Assembly (NCBI RefSeq): GCF_026586805.1
Contig: NZ_JAPFHA010000012.1
Location: forward strand, 1 to 64,000
Source: Niveibacterium sp. 24ML
Lineage (GTDB): Bacteria > Pseudomonadota > Gammaproteobacteria > Burkholderiales > Rhodocyclaceae
DNA: 64,000 nt
Direction of reading: 5' to 3'
Shown: positions 35,891 through 42,890 of the stretch, piece by piece
Layout of the letters: the number at the start of each line of letters is the position of its first letter
Position numbering within the stretch: position 1 is the first letter of the stretch
Position numbers and translations under genes: made by a program
The notes under the pieces: generated by a model
Told to the model about the DNA's origin: nothing
The model's database searches: none
Seen by the model: only the letters and a program-made list of their open reading frames with translations

Positions 35891-37297
35891 TCAACGCGCT
35901 TGCTGCGCGATCTGCATCCCCTTCAGGACGTTGAGTGCCTGCGCCAGTTGATGGTCGTTCTTGCCACCGATCTCGAACGGCGCAAGCGGAGCTTCCTGCT
36001 CGTCGCCATCCTTACCCTTGGTCTTCTGGTTGCCCGACTTCGCCTTTGCGCTCGGTTCGACTTTGGCAGGCACGGCCGGCGCCGCATCGGCCGCCGGCGT
36101 TTCAAGGTGGCGCTCCAGATCCATTTCACGCAGGCGCTGGAAAGATCCGGTCGGGGTGTCATCCACCACGATGTCCGGCGCAATGCCCTTGGCCTGGATC
36201 GAGCGACCGCTCGGCGTGTAGTAACGGGCCGTTGTCAGCTTGATGGCGGTGTTGCCGGCCAGCGGCAGGATGCTCTGGACCGAGCCCTTGCCGAAGGTCT
36301 GCGTTCCCACCACCACGGCGCGTTTGTGATCCTGCAGGGCGCCTGCCACGATTTCAGACGCCGACGCGCTGGCGCCATTGACCAGCACCACCATCGGCAC
36401 TTTCTTGGCCGATGCCGGCACGGCCTTCAGGAAGTCGTCCTTGCTGCCGCGCAGGTAATCCTGCGGCGCAACGAAGAATTTGTGACGCGAATCATCGGTA
36501 CGCCCGTCGGTGGACACGACGAGCGTCTGCTCCGGCAGGAACGCGCCCGATACACCCACTGCGGCGTGCAGCAGACCACCCGGATCGTTGCGCAGATCCA
36601 GAACGATGGACTTGATGCCCTGCTTGTCGAGCTTGCTCAATTCCTTCGCGATCGACGGAGCCGTGTTTTCCTGGAACTGGGCCACACGCAGGTACGCGAT
36701 GCCCGGCTCGATCATGCGTGCCTTGACGCTCTGAACCTGGATCACTTCCCGCATTAGCGTCAGCTCGATCGGCTTTTGTTCGCCTTTGCGCGCAATCGTC
36801 AGCTTGATCGAGGTCTTGGGCTTGCCCCGCATTTTCTTGACCGCGTCGTTCAGGCTCATGCCCTTAACAGCCGTACCGTCAAGCTTGATGATCAAATCAC
36901 CCGGGCGAACCCCGGCGCGGAACGCCGGCGTATCTTCGATTGGCGAAATCACCTTGACGAAGCCGTCTTCCATGCCGACTTCGATACCAAGGCCGCCAAA
37001 TTCGCCTTGTGTCCCAACCTGCAGATCCTTGTAGGCCTCTGGGTCGAGGTAGGTTGAATGCGGATCAAGGCCGGTGAGCATGCCGCTGATGGCGCTGGTG
37101 ATGAGCTTCTTGTCATCAACCGGCTCGACATAGCCTTGCTTGATGGCATTGAAGACCTCGGCAAACGCGCGCAGTTCTTCAACCGGCAATGGTGCAGCGA
37201 CCTCCTTGTTGGCGCTGGCCGAGAAGTTGAGGCTGAGCGCAACACCCGCGCACAAACCCACCATCACGAGGCCCGCTTGCTGCAACTTACCGCGCAT
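35891..37297 (-). CDS. ctpA: S41 family C-terminal processing peptidase
   Basis: A 468-residue periplasmic serine protease. A signal anchor (GLVMVGLCAGVALSLNFSA) is followed by a helical region, a PDZ domain at about 90-170 (GLGIEVGMEDGFVKVISPI, GDLIIKLDGTAVKGM) and the catalytic domain with the Ser-Lys dyad in VNGASASASEIVAGALQDHKRA. The C-terminal tail is charged. I chose ATG 37297, six bases after AGGAAA; ATG 37315 is also possible. It follows an EnvC-like gene, a frequent pairing, and such proteases often regulate peptidoglycan hydrolases. Confidence 0.93.
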   Translation of the reverse strand: MRGKLQQAGLVMVGLCAGVALSLNFSASANKEVAAPLPVEELRAFAEVFNAIKQGYVEPVDDKKLITSAISGMLTGLDPHSTYLDPEAYKDLQVGTQGEFGGLGIEVGMEDGFVKVISPIEDTPAFRAGVRPGDLIIKLDGTAVKGMSLNDAVKKMRGKPKTSIKLTIARKGEQKPIELTLMREVIQVQSVKARMIEPGIAYLRVAQFQENTAPSIAKELSKLDKQGIKSIVLDLRNDPGGLLHAAVGVSGAFLPEQTLVVSTDGRTDDSRHKFFVAPQDYLRGSKDDFLKAVPASAKKVPMVVLVNGASASASEIVAGALQDHKRAVVVGTQTFGKGSVQSILPLAGNTAIKLTTARYYTPSGRSIQAKGIAPDIVVDDTPTGSFQRLREMDLERHLETPAADAAPAVPAKVEPSAKAKSGNQKTKGKDGDEQEAPLAPFEIGGKNDHQLAQALNVLKGMQIAQQAR

Positions 37298-37352
37298 CTT
37301 TGTTTCCTGTGCCATCTGATTCTCTGTTGTGTCGATCCGGCTCACCGCTTCT

Positions 37353-38696
37353 TCAGCGCGCCGACACCCATTTCGCGGGGTCTTGCGCCTGACCGTGATG
37401 CCTGATTTCAAAGTATAAACCCGATTCTTCGCTGCCCCCGCTCGCGCCAATGCTGGCAAGCGGATCACCGGCCTTGACGATCGAACCGGCCGGTTTGTAG
37501 AGCGCTTCGTTGTTGCCGTACACCGTCATGAACCCGTCACCGTGATCGACGATGACAAGGTTTCCAAAGCCACGGAGCCAGTCGGCATAAACCACCCGAC
37601 CGGCGGCCACTGCACGCACATCGCCTTCGGCTGCGCGAATGAACACGCCCTTCCACTGCGCACCCCCTTCCGCCCTTGGAGCCCCAAAGCGCCCGACAAG
37701 TTCGCCACGAACCGGCCACTTGAGCTTGCCCTTCAGGCCCGCAAAGGCAATCGATGGCGTGCGCTCATCGGCCGTGTCTTCCGCCTTGCCGGTCACCGGC
37801 TCGGCCGCCACCTCCGGCGCGCCGGGCTGGCGTTGCACCTCCGGCTTCGCTTGAGCGCCCGCCGACGGCTTTGCGGACTGCGACCTGGATGCCGCGTCTT
37901 GCGCGGGCTTGGGTTTGGGTTTCGTGACCGGACGCGGGGGCGGCAAACGCGACAAGCCATCGATCAGCTTCCCGAGCCGCTTCTCATCCTGCTTGAGCGA
38001 GCTGACTTGCTTGCGCTGAGCCTTGATCTTGTCCTGGATGCGCGCCAGCACTTCGGCGCGTTTCTTCTGCTCATCCTGCAGCTGCCGGGTCTGCGCCGCC
38101 TGCTCACGCTCCAGTGCGGCAATCGCCTCACGCCGCTGCCTGACCGCTTCGATCAGGCGCTCGTGCTCCGCAAGGCTGGCCCGGGCCGCCTCGATTTCGG
38201 CACGGCGCGCCTCTGCCAGACGCTCAAGGTAGTACGCGTCGCGTGCGATCTGATTGGGGTCGTCACTGCCAAGCAGGGTGCGCGTGCCAGCCCGGCGACC
38301 AAACACGTAGTAGCGATACAGCGTATCGCCCAGCGCCTTGCGCTGCCCCTCCAGGCGCGCCGCTACGGCGTCCCGTTCGGCCTCGCGACGCCGGAGTTCG
38401 GCCTCGGCCGCCACGCGCTCGCTGGCGATCTCTCGCAAACGGCGGCGCGCGGTCGAAATTGCCTTCTCCGCGTCCGAAAGTTCATCCGCAGCCTCGGTCC
38501 GGGATGCCTCGCTGGCCGCAATTTCTTCTTGCAGGCTGCGAATACGCTGATGCAGTTCGTCCAGATCGGCCTTGCGGGCATCGATGTCCGCCGCACCCCC
38601 CGTCGCTGCAGCCACAGACGTAGCGCACAGCAGCGCCAGCAGCATCACGATATGCCGCAAGGCGGCCGCAGCCGCAGAAGCTGCGCCCTGGCGCAT
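37353..38696 (-). CDS. EnvC-like murein hydrolase activator (degenerate M23/LytM domain)
   Basis: A protein of about 447 residues with a signal peptide (LRHIVMLLALLCATSVAAA), long coiled coils up to about residue 240 (DIDARKADLDELHQRIRSLQ onward), a Pro/Lys/Ala-rich linker, and a C-terminal LytM domain. The usual zinc ligands are missing: the HxxxD position reads QWKGVFI, and the last HxH position reads LYFEIRHHG. That is the state of EnvC-type activators, which switch on amidases during septum splitting. The start is uncertain (ATG 38696 or 38645). Upstream of ctpA by 55 bases. Confidence 0.88.
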   Translation of the reverse strand: MRQGAASAAAAALRHIVMLLALLCATSVAAATGGAADIDARKADLDELHQRIRSLQEEIAASEASRTEAADELSDAEKAISTARRRLREIASERVAAEAELRRREAERDAVAARLEGQRKALGDTLYRYYVFGRRAGTRTLLGSDDPNQIARDAYYLERLAEARRAEIEAARASLAEHERLIEAVRQRREAIAALEREQAAQTRQLQDEQKKRAEVLARIQDKIKAQRKQVSSLKQDEKRLGKLIDGLSRLPPPRPVTKPKPKPAQDAASRSQSAKPSAGAQAKPEVQRQPGAPEVAAEPVTGKAEDTADERTPSIAFAGLKGKLKWPVRGELVGRFGAPRAEGGAQWKGVFIRAAEGDVRAVAAGRVVYADWLRGFGNLVIVDHGDGFMTVYGNNEALYKPAGSIVKAGDPLASIGASGGSEESGLYFEIRHHGQAQDPAKWVSAR

Positions 38697-38953
38697 CGGC
38701 AAAGGGACTACGCAGGCCAATGCCGCAGCAGTACGCAGCCCTTCGCCGCACAGACAAGAGGAAAAAACTCGGCGCTTCAAGCAGACTCACCAAGGCGCAT
38801 CAAATTCACCGTGTGCACGCAGACTCCTGAAGCAGAAAGCAGATCGGGCGCGATTGCCCGCGATCGCAGCGCAAGCGCCGCGAAAGGCGTCTTGCGCAAG
38901 ATGATGGTATTTTATCGGATTCGGCCGCCGCACTTTTCCTATCAGGCCGGTTT

Positions 38954-39376
38954 ATGAGTTGGGACATGGAGTTCATCAAGCAAAACGTTTTCCTCGTGGT
39001 GATCACGGTCGTCTCTGGCGCCATGCTGATCGCCGAACTGCTGCGTGGTCGTTCTGGCGCCGGCGGCCTCACGCCGGTCGAAGCCACGCTCCTTATCAAC
39101 CGCGAGAATGCGATCGTGCTCGATGTGCGCGACGCAAGCGAATTCGCCACTGGCCACCTGCCGAATGCTCGCAACATCCCGCTGATCGATCTGGAAAAGC
39201 GCGCCAGCGAGCTGAGCAAATTCAAGAGCAAGCCGATCATCGTGGTTTGCCAGACGGGCGCCCGTTCGAACCGCGCGCTGGCAACCCTCAAGGCTGCCGG
39301 GCTCGAAAAAGCCTACAACCTGACTGGCGGTCTTGCGCTCTGGCGCAAGGACAACCTGCCCGTCGTGAAGAGCTGA
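38954..39376 (+). CDS. Rhodanese-like domain protein, membrane-anchored
   Basis: A 140-residue protein with one N-terminal membrane helix (VFLVVITVVSGAMLIAELL) and a rhodanese domain at about 42-138. The active-site cysteine loop is VVCQTGARSNRA, and VLDVRDASEFATGHLPNARNIP is the typical start of the domain. It may move sulfane sulfur or act in redox signalling. It heads a run with glutaredoxin, secB, an SH3 protein and gpsA, an order often seen in betaproteobacteria. Translation may begin at ATG 38954 or 38966. Confidence 0.9.
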   Translation: MSWDMEFIKQNVFLVVITVVSGAMLIAELLRGRSGAGGLTPVEATLLINRENAIVLDVRDASEFATGHLPNARNIPLIDLEKRASELSKFKSKPIIVVCQTGARSNRALATLKAAGLEKAYNLTGGLALWRKDNLPVVKS

Positions 39377-39386
39377 GCGGCCGATC

Positions 39387-39653
39387 ATGAGCAAGATCGT
39401 CATGTATGCAACAGCGGTTTGCCCGTTCTGCGTGCGCGCCGAGCAGCTGCTGCGGCGCAAGGGCGTAACCGAGATCGAAAAGATCCGCATCGACCTTGAT
39501 CCCGCCCAGCGCGACCACATGATGCAGATCACCGGGCGGCGCACCGTGCCGCAGATTTTCATTGGTGATCGGCATGTCGGCGGCTGCGACGATCTGTTCG
39601 CGCTCGACCATGCCGGCGAACTCGACCCCTTGCTCGCCGGCAAGGGCGCGTAA
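39387..39653 (+). CDS. grxC: Glutaredoxin 3
   Basis: An 88-residue thioredoxin-fold protein with the dithiol active site AVCPFCVRAEQLL, the cis-proline segment GRRTVPQIFI and the glutathione-binding GGCDDLFAL. Size and motifs fit bacterial Grx3. It lies ten bases after the rhodanese gene and upstream of secB. Confidence 0.95.
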   Translation: MSKIVMYATAVCPFCVRAEQLLRRKGVTEIEKIRIDLDPAQRDHMMQITGRRTVPQIFIGDRHVGGCDDLFALDHAGELDPLLAGKGA

Positions 39654-39738
39654 GAATCGTCGGGCATAATCTTTTTCCCGCAGCAGGCCGCACCGTCTGC
39701 CGCAACAAATCACACAACCACATCAGGCAGTCCCGAAA

Positions 39739-40197
39739 ATGAGCGAACAAGCACAACCGGTCTTCTCGATCGAAAAACTCTACGTCAAGGATCTCTCGAT
39801 CGAGGTTCCGAACGCCCCCCAGATCTTCCTTGAGCGTGAGACACCGCAGATCAGCGTTGAGCTGAACACCTCCGCCAACAAGGTTGACGAGGGCATCTAC
39901 AACGTTGCCGTCAACGTCACTGTCAAGGCTGTGCATGGCGAAAAGACGGTGTTCCTGGTTGAAGTCGCGCAGTGCGGCGTATTCCAGATCCGCAATTTCC
40001 CGGAAGCCGACGTGCAGCCGGTGACGATGATTGGCTGTGCCAACATCCTCTTCCCGTACGCTCGCGAAGCAGTGTCCGACGCCATCTCGCGCGCAGGCTT
40101 CCAGCCGATCCTGCTGGCACCGGTGAACTTCGAAGCGCTGTACCAGGCCCGCATGGAACAGCAGCAAGCCGCTGGCAAAGACGTGGTGATCCAGTAA
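39739..40197 (+). CDS. secB: Protein-export chaperone SecB
   Basis: A 152-residue tetrameric cytoplasmic chaperone that keeps preproteins unfolded and hands them to SecA. Clear family segments are FSIEKLYVKDLSIEVPNAP, the VFLVEVAQCGVFQI strand and GCANILFPYAREAVSDAISRAGF. Length is normal. The gene follows grxC and is six bases before the SH3-domain gene. Confidence 0.97.
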   Translation: MSEQAQPVFSIEKLYVKDLSIEVPNAPQIFLERETPQISVELNTSANKVDEGIYNVAVNVTVKAVHGEKTVFLVEVAQCGVFQIRNFPEADVQPVTMIGCANILFPYAREAVSDAISRAGFQPILLAPVNFEALYQARMEQQQAAGKDVVIQ

Positions 40198-40203
40198 TCA
40201 CGC

Positions 40204-40644
40204 ATGCGCACGCTTGCAGCCTGGCTGTCCGCCGCCGCGATTGCCTTCCCGGGCGCCGCGGCGGCGCTTGAATTCCGCGCCGTAGGCGAGGTTTCCATCC
40301 TCTACGACGCACCGTCGAAACAGGGCAAGAAGCTGTTCGTCATCCAGCGCGGCACACCGATCGAGGTGATCGTTGACCTCGAGCAGTGGGCCAAGGTTCG
40401 TGACGCAGCCGGCAGCATCGCCTGGATCGAGCGCAAGTCGCTCGCCAGCGCACGCACCGTGATCGTGACCGCACCAAGCGCCGAAGTCCGCCAGCAGGCT
40501 GACGCGGCCAGCCCGCTTGCCTTCACAGCCGAAAAGGATGTCATTCTTCAATTCGGTGAAAAGCTGGCCAGTGGCTGGGTACGCGTCAAACATCGTGATG
40601 GCAGCGCCGGCTTTGCGCGCGCCCAGGACGTCTGGGGCGAGTAG
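40204..40644 (+). CDS. Exported SH3-domain protein
   Basis: A 146-residue protein with a signal peptide (MRTLAAWLSAAAIAFPGAAAA) and a bacterial SH3-like fold covering about residues 25-75 (VSILYDAPSKQGKKLFVIQRG, WAKVRDAAGSIAWI), with a second SH3-like half after that (ADAASPLAFTAEKDVILQF, GWVRVKHRDGSAGF). Such domains bind peptidoglycan or proteins in the periplasm; the specific role is unknown. It lies between secB and gpsA with gaps of only six bases, so it is probably cotranscribed. Confidence 0.85.
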   Translation: MRTLAAWLSAAAIAFPGAAAALEFRAVGEVSILYDAPSKQGKKLFVIQRGTPIEVIVDLEQWAKVRDAAGSIAWIERKSLASARTVIVTAPSAEVRQQADAASPLAFTAEKDVILQFGEKLASGWVRVKHRDGSAGFARAQDVWGE

Positions 40645-40650
40645 GCTGCC

Positions 40651-41637
40651 ATGAGCCGTATCGCGATTCTTGGCTCGGGTGCCTGGGGTACCGCCTTGGC
40701 GCTGAGCTTTTCCGCGCGACATTCGATTGCGCTGTGGGGCCGGGAAACCGACCTTCAGCAGCAATTGCGCGAAACCCGCCAGAACCCGCTTCTGCCGGGC
40801 ATTCATCTACCTGAGTCCGTTGCTGTCGTTGACGAGCAGGCGCAAGCCTTCGCTGGCGCCGAGCTGGCGTTGATCGTCACGCCGACGGCAGGCTTGCGCA
40901 GCTGCCTGCGTGCGGTTGCCGAACAAGCACCTTCCTTGCCCGTCATCTGGGCCTGCAAGGGCCTTGAAGCCGGTACGGGCAAGCTGCCGCACGACATTGC
41001 CACAGAAGAGCTGGGCGCGGCGCATCCGGTGGCGGTGCTGACCGGCCCCAGCTTCGCGCAAGAAGTGGCGGCGGGCCTGCCCGGCGCGGTGACGCTGGCG
41101 GGCAATTCGATCGAATTCGCCAAACACTGGGCGGCGCAGCTGCACCATAGCCGGCTGCGGATCTACGCGGCCGACGACCTGATCGGCGCCGAAGTGAGCG
41201 GCGCAGTGAAAAACGTGCTGGCGATCGCCACCGGCATCTGCGACGGCATGAGCTTTGGCCTCAATGCCCGCGCAGCCCTGATCACGCGGGGGCTGGCCGA
41301 GATAACCCGCTTCGGGCTGGCGCTTGGCGGCCGCCGCGAAACCTTCAGCGGACTTGCTGGCGTCGGCGACTTGATCCTCACCTGTACCGGTGATCTGTCG
41401 CGTAACCGACGCGTGGGCCTGGCGCTGGCCGAAGGGCGCAAGCTCGACGAGATCCTCACGACGCTCGGGCATGTTGCCGAGGGCGTACCCACCGCGAGAG
41501 AAGTCGCCAACCGCGCCCGCGAGCTGGGCGTCGATATGCCGATCACCGCTGCCGTCGATGCCGTGCTGAGCAATCAGCTTTCGCCACGCGACGCGGTAGA
41601 ACGCCTGCTCGCCCGCGACCCGAAGATCGAAGGCTAA
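40651..41637 (+). CDS. gpsA: Glycerol-3-phosphate dehydrogenase [NAD(P)+]
   Basis: A 328-residue enzyme reducing dihydroxyacetone phosphate to sn-glycerol 3-phosphate for phospholipid synthesis. The Rossmann loop is ILGSGAWGTALALSF, and family motifs include WACKGLEAGTG, VLTGPSFAQEVAAGLP, GAVKNVLAIATGICDGM and GVGDLILTC. It ends seven bases before the convergent lacI-type gene. Confidence 0.97.
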   Translation: MSRIAILGSGAWGTALALSFSARHSIALWGRETDLQQQLRETRQNPLLPGIHLPESVAVVDEQAQAFAGAELALIVTPTAGLRSCLRAVAEQAPSLPVIWACKGLEAGTGKLPHDIATEELGAAHPVAVLTGPSFAQEVAAGLPGAVTLAGNSIEFAKHWAAQLHHSRLRIYAADDLIGAEVSGAVKNVLAIATGICDGMSFGLNARAALITRGLAEITRFGLALGGRRETFSGLAGVGDLILTCTGDLSRNRRVGLALAEGRKLDEILTTLGHVAEGVPTAREVANRARELGVDMPITAAVDAVLSNQLSPRDAVERLLARDPKIEG

Positions 41638-41644
41638 GCTGGTC

Positions 41645-42652
41645 TTAGGCGCCAGCTGGCGCCGTAGCGGCGCGCGCGGCGGTTGAGCCCCGCACAATCA
41701 AGTCCCCACGCAACACGACCCGGCGCACCGCCTGTGAAGGCTGCGCAATGCGCTGCAACAGCAGTTCGATCGCCGCGCGCCCGATGTCGTAGGTGGGCTG
41801 CGCGACCACGGTAAGGCCCGGATCAACCAGCCGAACCCAGGGCAGGTCATCGAAGCCCGCCACCGCGATTTGCGCCGGGCAAATCAGCCCCAGTTCGCGC
41901 ACCCCCTCCGCGATGCCGAGCAGCAGCAAGCCATTGCTCGCAATCAGCGCTTCCGGCGGCTGGCGCCCACCCAATAGTTCGAGCGTGGCGCCACGCGCCT
42001 CGGCCACCGCCGGCCGTAACGCCCGCCCCTGCAGCGTCAGGTTCGCGCGCATCATCGCCTGCGAGTAACCCTCGTAGCGCTGTTGGCCAGTCGCGCTGGC
42101 GGCACCGTAAAGGCAGGCAATCTTTCGATAGCCGCGCTCGATCAGGTGTTCGGTGAGGCGGTAGGCGGCATCAAGGTTATCCAGCACCACCGCATCCGCT
42201 TCGGTACCGCGTTCGCAGCGGTCGACCAGTACGATCGGGAATCCGTAGTCCGCCGCCTTGAAGTGCGATAGCAGCGGCAAGGTGGGCGAGAGGATCACGC
42301 CGCTGACGTTTTCGTTGCGCATCAGCTCAAGGTAGAAGGCCTCCTTCTCAGGGTCTTCGTCGGCGTTGCACAGGATCACGCGCTGCCCATGCTCGTAGGC
42401 CATGTCCTCAACCGCGCGGCTGACCTCGGTAAAGAAGGGGTTGCGGATGTCCGACACGATCAGACCAATGGTGTCGGTGCGGCGCGAGCGCAAGCGCCGC
42501 GCAGCCAGATCCGGCCGATAGTCGAGCGCCTTGGCCGCCGCCTGCACCCGCGCCCGGGTCTCTTCGCTGACACCCGGCAAACCTGCCAGGACACGGGAGA
42601 CAGAGGCAACCGAAACCCCGGCGTGTTTCGCCACATCGATGATTCGTGCCAT
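41645..42652 (-). CDS. fruR: LacI family regulator of the fructose operon
   Basis: A 335-residue repressor with the LacI helix-turn-helix at the N-terminus (IDVAKHAGVSVASVSRVLAG) and hinge (LAARRLRSRRTDTIGLI), then a periplasmic-binding-like effector domain. Its position, divergent from fruB, and the palindromic operators between the two genes make control of fructose genes by fructose 1-phosphate likely, as with Cra/FruR. The name rests on context. AGGGGGG precedes the ATG. Confidence 0.88.
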   Translation of the reverse strand: MARIIDVAKHAGVSVASVSRVLAGLPGVSEETRARVQAAAKALDYRPDLAARRLRSRRTDTIGLIVSDIRNPFFTEVSRAVEDMAYEHGQRVILCNADEDPEKEAFYLELMRNENVSGVILSPTLPLLSHFKAADYGFPIVLVDRCERGTEADAVVLDNLDAAYRLTEHLIERGYRKIACLYGAASATGQQRYEGYSQAMMRANLTLQGRALRPAVAEARGATLELLGGRQPPEALIASNGLLLLGIAEGVRELGLICPAQIAVAGFDDLPWVRLVDPGLTVVAQPTYDIGRAAIELLLQRIAQPSQAVRRVVLRGDLIVRGSTAARAATAPAGA

Positions 42653-42669
42653 TTCACCCCCCTTGCGAT

Positions 42670-42685
42670 ACGTAATCGATTACAG
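42670..42685. promoter_or_regulatory. Predicted FruR operator near the fruR start
   Basis: The palindrome GTAATCGATTAC (42672-42683) lies 20 bases upstream of the fruR start codon and shares its 12-base core exactly with the operator near fruB. Its position suggests autoregulation of fruR. Confidence 0.75.
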
Positions 42686-42822
42686 CCACATTCTGCAATA
42701 AAAGGCGATGACGGCGCGGATCGGCGGTGACTTTCTCGCTTGGCGCCACAAGCCATCCTGCCAAAACCCCAACGGCCAGAAGGCCGTTAACCGGAAGCCT
42801 GAGCAGGGATAAACAAAACTCT

Positions 42823-42851
42823 TTGACACATCAAATGTAATCGATTACAAC
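42823..42851 (+). promoter_or_regulatory. Promoter of the fruBKA operon
   Basis: A perfect -35 TTGACA (42823-42828) is followed after 17 bases by TACAAC (42846-42851) as -10. The FruR operator at 42836-42849 lies inside the spacer and over the -10 box, the expected position for repression. Confidence 0.75.
42836..42849. promoter_or_regulatory. Predicted FruR operator at the fruB promoter
   Basis: TGTAATCGATTACA is a perfect 14-base palindrome with the central CG typical of LacI-family sites. It overlaps the fruB -10 box. A half-site CGATTACA recurs at 42898-42905 inside the first codons of fruB. Confidence 0.82.
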
Positions 42852-42890
42852 TAGAGCATGCAAACTTGGCATGAATGACCGGAGTAGGCG

